This document shows, piece by piece, positions 9,217 to 17,857 of a stretch of DNA of 35,892 nt. The DNA lies in contig CAXNAA020000021.1 of NCBI GenBank assembly GCA_964200075.2, positions 1 through 35,892 on the forward strand, in the 5' to 3' direction. The stretch is from Sphacelaria rigidula. Taxonomy: Eukaryota > Phaeophyceae > Sphacelariales. Numbering within the stretch: position 1 is the first letter of the stretch; each line of letters opens with the position of its first letter. The notes under the pieces were generated by a model. It saw only the letters and a list, made by a program, of their open reading frames with translations. It did no database searches and was not told where the DNA came from. Both the position numbers and the translations under genes were made by a program.

Positions 9217-10092
9217 GCTAAACAACCATGTCGGTATGTCATTGAACACACTCCTGAAAAGCGCAATTGTTGGGGAGATTTTTTTTCTCGCCGGGTGAAG
9301 GCTCCTACCGTGCCTCTTCGTTCTGCTGCCGTGTACTGCCGGTGTGATGCCGATGATTCGCTGCCCTCGTTAGATGTCATTCGTACCGCGCAGCGCGAAA
9401 CAGTCGGCGACGGTGTTCAATCTTTTCCTACGACCTTCGGTCAAGCTGCTTTGACTGACGATGGTTTGTTTCGCGTGCGTGTTGGCAATAGTGATGGTTT
9501 GTGGATTCCGTCGGAGGATATGGCTTTACACACTCGCTTAATGGTGTGCGCTCACATGCGGTCGACTGGACACCGTGGTGTGGCGCCGACTCTGTTTCGT
9601 TTGAAAGAATACTGTGTGTGGTCTCACATGGATTCCCACGTTCGCGATTTCGTTCGCCAGTTTTTGCATTGTTTAGACACTCGTGCTGGTGATATTGTAC
9701 CTCGTCCGTATGGCGATACTGTGCAAGGTACTGCGCCAGGTGAAGTTTTCCACTTTGATTTTCTGTACGTCGGAAGTAGCAGACCTAACGGTGCCAATGG
9801 TTTGCCTGAGGAGGATGGTTTTCGGTACGTTTTGATAATCATGAATGATTTGTCCAATTTCGTTTACTTGGAGCCAACCGAGGCTTGCACCGCCGAGGTT
9901 ACGGCTAAGCACTTGCTCCATTGGCGCAAGACTTTGGGGGTGCCACGTGTTTGGGATAGTGATACCACCACGCACTTCACAAATCGAGTGATCCTCGTGC
10001 AACACCAATTTTCTATTGCGTATACCCCTTGGTCGAATGGTGCTGGTGAACGCATGGTGAAAAAGGTTATTCGTGCGTTGCGGTCTATTTAG
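9217..10092 (+). pseudogene. RNase H end and integrase of element 1
   Basis: An open frame runs from ATG 9148 to TAG 10090 (314 residues), but its first 24 residues are the RT remnant. Residues 29-50 (RYVIEHTPEKRNCWGDFFSR) are the conserved end of RNase H. The integrase zinc domain follows: His136 and His142, with Cys175 kept and the partner Cys changed to Phe172. The catalytic core shows Asp204 (FHFDFLYVG), Asp272 (DSDTTTHF) and Glu301 (SNGAGERM). Only 28 residues separate Asp272 and Glu301 instead of the usual 35, so a small in-frame deletion lies in the core. It inserted the element DNA originally and is now almost certainly dead. Confidence 0.85.
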
Positions 10093-10888
10093 TCGGAACA
10101 GAGACGGCCGGTGTCTTAATGGGTTGATGTTTTGCCAGCCGCTCAGTGGGCGTTGAATACTTGATTTCGTGAACGCTACTGTAACACTCCGTGTTGTGTA
10201 ATATTTGGGCGTGCGCCGAGTACAGCGTTTTCCGCTCTGGCTTCTGTCACTGCCGGCGAGAGGAACGTCGATGTCATGGATGCCGATTCGTTGCGTGACA
10301 AGGTTAGAGGCGTGGTTGACGAGCAAGTGCGCTTTTGTAACGAAGTGCAAGCTGCTGTCGCGGTGCCTCGCAAAACCAATCGCAAGCTTGCTCAGGGCCA
10401 GGCTGTCTTGTCCATGTTTGCAGTTGGCGATTTCGTCTTGTATGTCCGTGTTCGTAGGCAGGGTGTGACACCAAAGTTGATGTGCACATGCACAGGTCCG
10501 TAGCGGATGGTCGGAGCCGATCACGCTCACGCGTATTCGGTGCAGAACATTGTTTCTGGCGTCGTGCACTCGGCCCATGTCGCTCGTTCACGTTTCTATG
10601 CTGACTCGCAGTTGCACATCACTGCGGAACTAAAAGATGTATTTCAGCATTCGTATGCTCAAGGTGATTGTCGGATGAATGCTATGGTGCACGTAGTTGA
10701 AGATGACGATGGGTGATGTCATTGTTTTCGTCGATTGATAAGGGTTTGGTGCTGAGGAACGTACGTGGGAGTCTCTTCGCAATATTCATTCTTCTGCGCC
10801 TGAATTTATTTTGAAGAAACTGCGTGAAATGCGGTTGACGCGGGCGCTGACCAGGAAATTAGCGTCGGAGTACGGTATTTATTTGTGA
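10093..10888 (+). pseudogene. Integrase C-terminus and chromodomain-like tail, element 1
   Basis: Continues in the gag frame with stops at 10117 (TAA), 10162 (TGA) and 10501 (TAG) up to a TGA at 10714-10716. Recognisable pieces are RRPVS, WALNT, the FAVGDFVLYVRVRRQGVTPK strand, YSVQNIVSG, RFYADSQLHIT and VFQHSYAQG. These belong to the integrase GPY/F-like domain of this clade. After a one-base shift near 10720 the last part reads GFGAEERTWESL...APEFILKKLREM and ends at TGA 10886-10888. That is a chromodomain-like module expected to steer integration to chromatin. Element 2 keeps the same final module. Confidence 0.8.
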
Positions 10889-10966
10889 TCTGGCGTATGC
10901 GATTTCGCCTCGGTTTTTGTTGGTTGTCAAGCTCGTTCGTTCGTCTTGAACTCGCTTTGAGGGTGC

Positions 10967-11224
10967 TGTAGCCAAATGATACCAAGCCGTGGGTTTCAGT
11001 ATAATCACATGCATGATCGGAGCAGTAGCAGGGGAAAGGGAATCCTGGATTGATAACCCTCATCTGTGTGGCCCCTTGCTGTGCAGCTCTTGATGTCGTC
11101 TGTTGAGGATCACTCCGTGATAATAACAAGTGAGAATAAAGGACTTGTCGAGCACGAGGCCAGTGATACTGGAGGATTCCCTCATTGATAGTCCTCTTGT
11201 GCAGATCGTCTGGCAGAGGCTATA
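10967..11224 (+). repeat. 3' LTR of element 1
   Basis: 258 bp, TGTAGCCAAATG to GCAGAGGCTATA, preceded by CTTTGAGGGTGC. The same position in element 2 reads CTTTGGGGGTGC, a likely polypurine tract. It carries one fewer ACAGGGG-type unit than the 5' LTR. TGCT follows at 11225-11228. Confidence 0.92.
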
Positions 11225-11324
11225 TGCTGTAGTTCACCCCACTGCAATGTGTTGCTGTAGTTCACCGCACCGCGATGTGTTGCTGTAGTTCACCGTACCG
11301 CAATGTATTGCTGTAGGGTTCTGC
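11225..11324 (+). repeat. 28 bp minisatellite, about 3.5 units
   Basis: Units at 11225-11252, 11253-11280 and 11281-11308 read TGCTGTAGTTCACC followed by 14 bases of A/G/T-variable sequence (for example GCACCGCGATGTGT), then a partial TGCTGTAGGGTTC. The unempted copy of repeat X at 27434-27475 has one unit plus the same partial unit. The element 1 target site TGCT is the start of a unit. Confidence 0.85.
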
Positions 11325-11439
11325 ATTGCACTCTCTGTACTGCACTGGCTGTACTCTACACTGCACAGCACTACAGTACTACGGTGCCCTGTGGTGCGTC
11401 GTGGTAAATTGAAGTACTGCAGGTGCAATGAAGCGTAGT
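11325..11439 (+). repeat. Repeat X, copy 2, second piece
   Basis: Matches 27475-27590 (CTGCATTGCACTCTCT, TGTACTCTACACTGCACA, GCAGGTGCAATGA) and stops at the SINE-like insertion. It resumes at about 11751. Confidence 0.85.
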
Positions 11440-11743
11440 TCTTTTATTTTGTTTCCTAACACTATCAACCCTTCCCCTTCCTCGGGATGAGTCCGTGGTC
11501 TCAAGGGATCAACCCATTTCTCCTCCGGTACGTGCCTTTCATTTTGATCTCGCGGATTGGATCAGCACTCCTGCACCGCGTCAACTCACGTCACACTAAC
11601 CCAGTCGACTACTTTTGGTTCACTCACGTTCTCACGCTTCGTACCGTGGAAATCATGGATTACGAAGAAAACCCAAGGCATCGGGAATCGAATCCCTGTT
11701 TGCTCCACCCTAATGGCGACAATCGGACCATTACACCACCGGG
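11440..11743 (-). mobile_element. tRNA-derived SINE-like element
   Basis: About 300 bp are absent from the other copy of repeat X (between about 27590 and 27600). On the - strand it begins with a tRNA-like head (11670-11745), continues with an unrelated body of about 200 bp and ends in an A-rich tail (GGAAACAAAATAAAAGAA). Imperfect direct repeats flank it: GCGTAGT at 11433-11439 and GCGCAGT at 11744-11750. A head with pol III boxes, a tRNA-unrelated body and an A-rich tail are the hallmarks of a SINE. It encodes nothing and would have used the machinery of a LINE for copying. Confidence 0.65.
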
Positions 11744-11745
11744 GC
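11670..11745 (-). ncRNA. tRNA-like head with pol III A and B boxes
   Basis: Starts GCCCCGGTGGTGTAATGG; TGGTGTAATGG fits the A box (TRGYNNARNNGG). About 32 bases on, GGGATTCGATTCCC fits the B box. The acceptor stem does not pair properly and the T stem has a mismatch, so it does not look like a working tRNA. It is best read as the internal promoter of the SINE. Confidence 0.6.
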
Positions 11746-11750
11746 GCAGT

Positions 11751-11928
11751 AGTAGAGTACGGTACGTACGGTGCCGCCAGGTATGATACTCTCAATGATG
11801 TGCTGACTTGTGCATTTTTGGACTGCACCCTGGTCGATCGCACACTTGGCGGCACAACCTGCGACCAATCACTGCGATAAAACGAACTCCACATCATGAC
11901 AAGTCACATCAGCTTCCGCTATGAACTC
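11751..11928 (+). repeat. Repeat X, copy 2, third piece
   Basis: Matches 27600-27778 (GGTACGTACGGTGCCGC, TTTTTGGACTGCACC, GGCGGCACAACCTGCG.CCAATCACTGCG, GTCACATCAGCTTCCGC) and stops at the target duplication of element 2. The final bases ACTC (11925-11928) are repeated at 16691-16694. Confidence 0.85.
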
Positions 11929-12176
11929 TGTAGCATCTGCCAGACGATCTGCACAAGAGGACTATCCACGAGGGAAATCCTCCAGTAGCACTGGCCTCGT
12001 GCTCAACAAGTCCTTTCTTTTCACTTGTTATATTAACGGAGTAAACAGCTGCGGCCCGTACCGTCAGGTATAGGCTACACAGCAAGGGTCATCATCCACA
12101 GGATGCCCTCGTCCCCTGGTCATCATCCAGGACCCTACATTCTACATTTACTACGCCTTGGTATATTTTGGCTCCA
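11929..12176 (-). repeat. 3' LTR of element 2
   Basis: On the - strand it starts TGGAGCCAAAATATACC, a one-base change from TGTAGC, and ends GCAGATGCTACA. The preceding - strand sequence CTTTGGGGGTGC is the likely polypurine tract. The U3 half (GATGATGACCAGGGGACGAG type) is unlike element 1; the R/U5 half is shared. Confidence 0.9.
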
Positions 12177-12199
12177 GCACCCCCAAAGCGAGTTCAAGA

Positions 12200-12426
12200 C
12201 AAACGAGCGAGCTTGACAACCAACAAAAAGCCAAGGCGAATTCGCATGCTCCAAATCACGAAGAAATGCCATACTCCGACGCTGATTCACTTGTCAGTGC
12301 CCGAGTCAACCTCAGTTTACGCAATTCCTGCGCAACAAATTCAGGCGCACAAAAGTTATCTTCCAAAGAGATTGCCACATAATGTCTTCAGCACCGAACC
12401 CATCTCAATCGACCAAAACAATAACG
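12200..12426 (-). pseudogene. Chromodomain-like tail of element 2
   Basis: Aligns base by base with 10725-10915 of element 1. On the - strand, TTTTGGTCGATTGAGATGGG matches the GFGAEE start, followed by the APEF..LRKLRLTRALT end. It joins directly to the integrase core, so about 630 bp present in element 1 (integrase C-terminus) are deleted. Short GGTGA-like microhomology lies at the junction. Confidence 0.65.
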
Positions 12427-12881
12427 TTACCATTGCGTCAGAACCATACGACCAATGGGTATACGCAACATCAACTTGGTGTTGCATCTCCAGCGCGTCG
12501 CTCTGCTGCGCGATTCTTGTACTTGGTTCTTCAAGTACGTGGCAGTATCACTAACCCACACACGCCGCACCCCCAAAGTCTTGCGCCATTGCAACAAATA
12601 CTCAGCCGTGGCCTCGGCACTGCAAGCCTCGGTTGGTTCCAACCAAACGAAATTCGACAAATCATCCGGGAAAACAAACGTACAGCAAATCAGCAGGCCT
12701 TTAGTACCGTCACGTTTGCTGCTTCCGACGTATAAAAATCAAGTCGAACAACCTCGCCTGGCGCAATACCTTGAACGGTATGGCCGAAAATGTGCCACGG
12801 GCAAGGATCAGTTTTCACACGTGCATAGTTTCTTTGATCCTCGAACACACGAAAACTCGTGTGATCTCTGCTCACCGACAA
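12427..12881 (-). pseudogene. Integrase core of element 2
   Basis: Pieces matching element 1 integrase are FGHTVQGIAPGEVVRLDFY, with the first catalytic Asp in LDF, then MSNFVWLEPTEACSAEATAE and WRKTLGVRRVWVSDTATYL with the second Asp. At least two frame changes separate them. After KNQV the frame shifts and the Glu-bearing PWSNG..ER segment is unreadable. It is dead. Confidence 0.75.
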
Positions 12882-13875
12882 CGAGCCTACGCATGTCGTA
12901 GTTTCAGCTCATTTTCACGTCATCAGCAGCAGTCACCGTCTCCTACAGTCAGTACGAACTCGATTTCACTAATCATTCTGCAGTAGTTTGTTAACTGCCT
13001 CACCCTGGCGGTCATCAGACACCATGAATATCAGTAGCATTCGAGCGAAACTTCCACGTATGCATGCCAAGATCCCACTCAGCATACGAAAATTCGTACA
13101 TGCATTCCCATTCCACTCAACATACGAAAAATCGTACATGCATACCAACATTTTACTCAGGACCTGCAATGCAACCCGTGTTGCACAAACCATGCATCAT
13201 GCATGCTATTCAGAGCAGCACAACACACGCATACCGAATTCCACGCGTACACCGGCATTATCCAGGGAACGCAACACGAGCACACCCGCTCTATTGCCAT
13301 GCTTCATGAGCGAACAGCAACATAAATATGACCCAAAAGCACCCCATACCAACATTTAATCGACAGAAAACGATTCGGAAATACCAGTCACCATGTGTGT
13401 CCTCATGCTCAACAATCACCCTCACAAGTACTTGCTCCTCAACAATATTCAATCCGGAGCTCACCACTATATCACTCATCTCAGGCAGTCCCCGCTTTGT
13501 AGGCTTCCAGTCCGCTCCTGCGAAGAAGCAGCACTGGAACCACTACCTTTTGCACACCATAGAGCAACAATTCCTCTCGTACGGTAGCTCCTAGCAGCCG
13601 CATCTAGCACCCCCATGGTACATATCAGAATTCCACCAAATAGCATATGCTTACTGCCAAACCAATGCGACAAATACTCTGCCTCCACAGAAGCTTGCGC
13701 TGTTTCAGTCGCTTTTTTAGGCGAAACAAGAGGTGGAACGGGAACAACGATACAGTCCCGCATAGCAACAGCTCTCGAGGGCACCACATCATCCTCATTA
13801 ATCATCTGATCTGACATGATATGAGAAATATCACGAATCATTCGCGTACATTTACGATGAGACAACGGAGAACTG
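12882..13875 (-). pseudogene. Decayed pol segment of element 2, extra integrase-like piece
   Basis: Little is alignable to element 1. Around 13640-13740 the - strand reads ETAQASVEAEYLSHWFG, which resembles the integrase stretch TEACSAEATAEYLLQW. Positions 13062-13160 hold an imperfect 38-40 bp tandem repeat (GCATACGAAAATTCGTACAT). The long - strand frame 13476-14210 crosses this region. I see no RT or RNase H motif. Confidence 0.4.
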
Positions 13876-14210
13876 ACCATCCGAAATCTACGATCCACCA
13901 GTGCCTCATTAAACGCTCTCACCGCACAATTCTCCACATGCCATCCCGTATCGCCTACCCATACCTCCGGCGACCCTTTCGCTTTTGCTTTGAACCATGT
14001 CGGAAAATGCTCCACCTTCTTCGCCTCCACACTAGACTCCGCGGGCTCCAACCACACGAAGTTGCTCACATTGTCTTTGATCACCAAATTATCTTGGATC
14101 GGATCTCCGTCGTCCAACCCACCATTTTCCAGCTGACCCCTCGCTCCATCGCTGGGGAAATTGACTTTTATCACCCTCCGGGCGAGTACCATGCACCTTA
14201 TCCCCACCAT
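13876..14210 (-). pseudogene. Additional integrase core, element 2
   Basis: A second integrase core in the same element. KDNVSNFVWLEPAESSVEAK and PEVWVGDTGWHVEN carry the second catalytic Asp, then RFRMVSSPLSHRKCTRMIRD aligns to the FSVAYTPWSNG.ERM segment with the Glu replaced. The first Asp region reads KVNFPSD, with Asn where Asp is expected. The sequence differs clearly from the core at 12427-12881, so it is a diverged duplicate or a piece of a related element. Confidence 0.55.
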
Positions 14211-14602
14211 GCACCATATCCTCGTGGGGAAGGAGAATGTGCGCCCCCACCTTGGATTTGCTCACCCGTCGCGAGCAGAAATTTTCGGGCATTTCCATCG
14301 CCGCTTTCTCCAAGTTAGTTTGACTGCAAACTGTTGTAAAGTAACCCAAACGCCACCAAAACTGCAATGCACGAAGCTAGCCACCCGGCCTCCACCGGAT
14401 CGTTGCAATGGGGCTGGGCGTTCGCAGCCGTCGCCTGTGACTGGGGCTGCACCTTCATAGGCTGTATGGCTCCCCTCTCAGGAGCTTCCTCTTCTTTTTC
14501 ACCTGTATCCTTTTTGCTGTCACTTTGAAACGACCACACAGGGACGATCCCCCCCCTAGCCGAAATATAGTTTGAACTACCCACTCCAGTTTGCACCGGC
14601 AC
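14211..14602 (-). pseudogene. Pro end, linker and RT N-terminal remnant of element 2
   Basis: From 14602 downward the - strand reads VQTGVGSSNYISARGGIV (protease end, aligned to VQTGVENPRYLATRRVIV), then WLASCIAVLVAFGLLY (aligned to WLASFIAVLVAFGLLV of element 1). A shifted segment KAAMEMPENFCSRRVS...AHILLPHEDM aligns weakly to the RT start SPAMAVPKRDTFRLVS...AQMGLSPGVM. RT homology ends at about the same point as in element 1. Confidence 0.55.
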
Positions 14603-15033
14603 AGCCCGCAGACGTAATTCTCCAACGCCAGTGGATACAAATCAATTATCAGCTCCTTGATTGTCGCCATCCCAAATAGAACCAGGTTTTCCCTACGGGG
14701 CATGATCTTGAACGTAATTGGCTGCAAGCGCACCGCCCACTACGGCGTACGAACGCTAACAGAAATTGGCACTGTTTTGTACGTAACCGTCACGGGAGCA
14801 CCCGTGGCGATCTGCGCCGTTTGCGGTCCGTTTTGAAACGGAATTTGAAGCTGAGCGCCGCCAAACGGCGAAGACATTTGCTCAAGCATCCCCACACCAA
14901 TCGACGTGAGAGCGGACCCAGGATTCAGAATAACGCTTGCCATAAATGAACATACAGAACTAGGCAAGACTGAATCTGCGCGTAAGCATTCACCCTTGCG
15001 ATCAACAGGTACCACGCTTGCCGAAGAACCCTG
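14603..15033 (-). pseudogene. Aspartic protease region of element 2
   Basis: Aligned over its length to 8206-8640 of element 1. Here the gag-pro boundary codon is CAG (rc of 15031-15033) and not TAG, so gag and protease were one frame. The active site reads ILNPGSALTSI, with Asn for the catalytic Asp. A TAG at 14740-14742 falls where element 1 has a Trp codon. The end LVLFGMATIKELIIDLYPL is conserved. Confidence 0.8.
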
Positions 15034-16274
15034 TTCTGTCCCAATAGTCACCTGACGCCAGGGCTGCCCTCCAGCACTTGGCATTGATAGCTGCGAATCG
15101 TCGGTCCAACCAGACCATGTCGCCGAATATGAAGACGGCGCTGTAACCGCCGTCGCAGCTGTAGGGAATGCACCAGATACGGATCCTGCCTGACCGATGG
15201 GTTACGTGTTATTCGCTCCAGCACTCCCCACCGAAGTATTGCCGTTTCCCACGTACACTGTCCGCCCCGCTACGGACGAACCAGAAACTCCAGAGTCACC
15301 ACCTGATGACGTAGTGGAAGAAACAGCAGCGGAGGAACCACCATCCGCCGCCGATTGCTTGCTGCCACGGCTGCCGTGGCCGGGTCCCTGATTGGCACGG
15401 CCCTGTCCACCGTGACGACCGTTCCGAGATCCTGATAAATTTCGTGCATTGCCCTGTGCAGCGCCTTGAGCGCAAGGCTTGGGGCAGTCCTTGATCATAT
15501 GTCCGATGTCGCCGCAGTTTTAACACGGGCGAGTGGACGACTCTCGCGAAGACGGCAGCTGTTTCTGTTGCTGTTGCTGTTTGCGGCGCATACCACCTGC
15601 ACTTGTTGCAGAGTCGCGCCGGCCATGTGCTTCAATGAACTTCCACTGGCCGGCGGCCTCAAATAGATTTTTGAACACCATTGTCGGGTTCGTTTTCCAG
15701 CCGTCAACATACGTTAGTACATTTTTGACATATGCCTTGAAGTCCGGGGGCGAAATCCCATCCACCAAAGCTATGGACACCGACTCGGCCGGGCCACGCA
15801 ACCAACCCCTGTCCTCCGCACGGTACATTGCTTGCACCATCAAATTTTTAGCAAGAAGCCGTTCCATGTCTGAGCTAACCGTCATAGCACGATCATTCAC
15901 GGACTTTCCATCGCTCTGCTTCATGTGAGTACCCTACGTAGGTCTGCTGCAGCCCGCGCTGTGTCATGCTTTCCACCGGTTGTCGTATACCCGGCATGCT
16001 ACTTCACAGCATCAAGCAATTCTTCGAAGGTCATAGCCCGACCGTCCTTGTACATGTCTTCGAAGCAGCGGTGCATGTAGACAGGGATGAGTTGACCTAT
16101 ACTCACCCTCTCATGCCGTATGATTCCCTCTGCATTAGTTAGACCCCACCTCTGTATGTATTCAACGTATCTTGCAAAAAACACGCGAGATGCCTCCTCG
16201 GTCCATACTTCACCATACTTTGGCGGCTGTAATGCCTAAGGCAACACCAGCGGCGCTGCCGCCGCTTGAGCCAT
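15034..16274 (-). pseudogene. Gag of element 2, multiply broken
   Basis: Starts MAQAAAAPLV at 16274, as in element 1. Lesions: TAG at 16236-16238, stop at 15999-16001, a one-base deletion near 15925 and TAA at 15520-15522. The TAA replaces the Tyr between the first two Cys of the zinc knuckle, while the rest of the knuckle (NCGDIGHMIKDC) keeps the canonical C-x2-C-x4-H-x4-C spacing. The RG-rich tail (RNGRHGGQGRANQG) is present. Overall length matches element 1. Confidence 0.85.
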
Positions 16275-16444
16275 GCCGTTCAAACTTCAAACACTTCACA
16301 GAGATACTGTTGCCTGGCACGTGTCCTCCAGCTCACGGAGCGTTCTCCTGTCTTCGGGCTACTGACTCTATGAGCTGCTACCCCTTCGTTTCTCCTCAGC
16401 CAAGACTCTTCTAAAAGAGTACCGGAAGAACAATATCCAGATAT

Positions 16445-16690
16445 TATAGCCTCTGCCAGACGATCCGGACAAGAGGACTATCAAGAAAGGACTCCTCCAG
16501 TAGCACTGGCCTCGTGCTCAACAAGTCCCTCCTTCTCACTTGTTGTATTCACGGAGTAAACAGCTGCGGCCCGCACCGTCAGGCATGGACTACACAGCTA
16601 GGATCATCATCCACAGGATGCTCTCGTCCCCTGGTCATCATCCAGGACTCTACATGCTACATTACTACGCCTTGGTATATTTTGGCTACA
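16445..16690 (-). repeat. 5' LTR of element 2
   Basis: On the - strand it starts TGTAGCCAAAATATACC and ends GCAGAGGCTATA; 246 bp. ACTC follows on the + strand at 16691-16694. The next internal - strand bases, ATATCTGGATATTG, hold a TGG that could begin the primer binding site; element 1 has TAG there, so the primer tRNA cannot be assigned. Confidence 0.9.
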
Positions 16691-16770
16691 ACTCTATAGC
16701 GTCCACTCCGACGTTTCAACGCTCCCCCTCTGCACTCTGACTTTATGATGGGAATAAATATCTTCCGAAA
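16691..16770 (+). repeat. Repeat X, copy 2, right end
   Basis: Matches 27779-27858 (TAGCGTCCACTC, CTCTGCACTCTGACTT, TTCCGAAACTCT). The match ends with the CCGAAACTCT motif, which is also the inner part of the inverted terminus of copy 1. Confidence 0.85.
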
Positions 16771-17857
16771 CTCTAAAAAAAATTTCCACCACACACAAGG
16801 TTTTTTTTTATGAGATGAGTACAATAATCAGTTTTCAGGTATCAGTAAAAATGCTTTTCAGCTACTTCTCGTGTATATGAAAAACCACTTATTGAAAAGT
16901 GCATTTCTGGCCCTTTTCCGTCGTTTTCCCCCCGAAACGAGGGCTAGACGGATTTCGACACCTTGAAATGACCTCCTCTACTCGCTGAGACGGTCCCAGA
17001 GCGCCTTCGCGTTTCCCGTAGGTCACGGTTTCGTTTTTGGCCAAACTTGCATTTTAATTAACAAACGGTCAAATTATCAAAAGAGATTGCCCTGTGTTTT
17101 GGGCGCTTCCAATTTTGGTGTTTGGGACGTTGTCGTCTCGGGTGACGGCGGTGAACCCGGAGTGGTCTCGGCTGGGCCCTCTACTCTAAAATGAAGGTCT
17201 GCCCGTACCTTATTTTGTATTTACACGTGGTATTTATCTCCTTACGGTAGGTAGTGGAGGGACTGGTGGACTCGTTTCAGTACCAATACGCCCAGGTATC
17301 ATCATGTAAATGCTTTGTTTTGTGTCTCGTTCGAACCATGTGTTGCATGCTAATAATATATACTACCTGTACTGCAGTATGGCTGCGTCTTTGCAGCCCT
17401 TGACGAAAACTACGCTCCCCGTGTCTCGCACACAGTTCATGATACCCAGAGCATGTCGGTGGCGTTAATTTCATGCATATCCATTTTTGAACTGTGACGG
17501 TATCCAGAACTAGTTCGTACAGCACGGAGCATGCGGCAGTACCAGATCGAAAACCTGGTACGCCGCACCTCCGAGTGCAACAACGATAGACTCGCTGGCA
17601 TCACTTTTGCGTGCTTTCGAATAAAGCGTCATGAAATATGAGGAGCAATATCGTGACGGGCTGCCACAGGAGAGTACAACGAAGTAGCGCACAAGCGCGC
17701 TGGCACGGTGTCGGCAACACGAAAACGCTAACGCGCGTGCTGCTCGAAAATGACGCGCTCCGCCCGTGTAATTGAATTCAGTGCTTTTTATTGAATTCAA
17801 TGCAGAGGTTACCGTGTGTACCAACCGCGGCGTGACGCCTGCGGCGGTACTACCTGC

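Larger units (their letters stand above)
6509..11224 (+). mobile_element. Ty3/gypsy retrotransposon, element 1 (4716 bp)
   Basis: This is a complete LTR-to-LTR insertion with LTRs at 6509-6772 and 10967-11224, flanked by TGCT. Internal order: gag, aspartic protease, a short RT N-terminus, an RNase H C-terminal end, integrase, then a chromodomain-like tail. Gag-protease-integrase order with integrase last marks Ty3/gypsy. RT and RNase H are almost entirely deleted, which explains the short length. The same frame runs from the gag ATG (6970) to 10716, broken only by stop codons. The two LTRs differ by roughly 15-20 substitutions by eye plus a small indel in an ACAGGGG run, so the insertion is not recent. 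It interrupts repeat X. Confidence 0.92.
11929..16690 (-). mobile_element. Ty3/gypsy retrotransposon, element 2 (4762 bp)
   Basis: Same family as element 1, opposite orientation, flanked by ACTC duplications (11925-11928 and 16691-16694). LTRs at 11929-12176 (3') and 16445-16690 (5') show TGTAGC...GCTACA edges with single-base changes. On the - strand the order is gag (from 16274), protease, RT N-terminal remnant, integrase-like segments and a chromodomain-like tail. RT and RNase H are missing, as in element 1. The coding region is more decayed, with frameshifts and stops in every gene. Removing the element and one ACTC recreates the sequence seen at 27751-27850. Confidence 0.92.

Noticed and set aside
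9673-10578. - strand frame of 301 codons over the integrase of element 1
   Set aside because: Antisense shadow. The + strand carries the integrase acids and the tail motifs.
12168-12901. + strand frames over element 2
   Set aside because: Shadows of the - strand integrase and chromodomain-like region, which align to element 1.
13062-13160. Two to three ~40 bp repeats considered as a CRISPR-like array
   Set aside because: Too few and imperfect units with no spacer structure, inside a decayed retroelement of a eukaryote.
17325-17350. GGTTCGAAC-like match on the - strand near 17340
   Set aside because: The B box 3' half is wrong (GAG in place of CC) and no A box was found.
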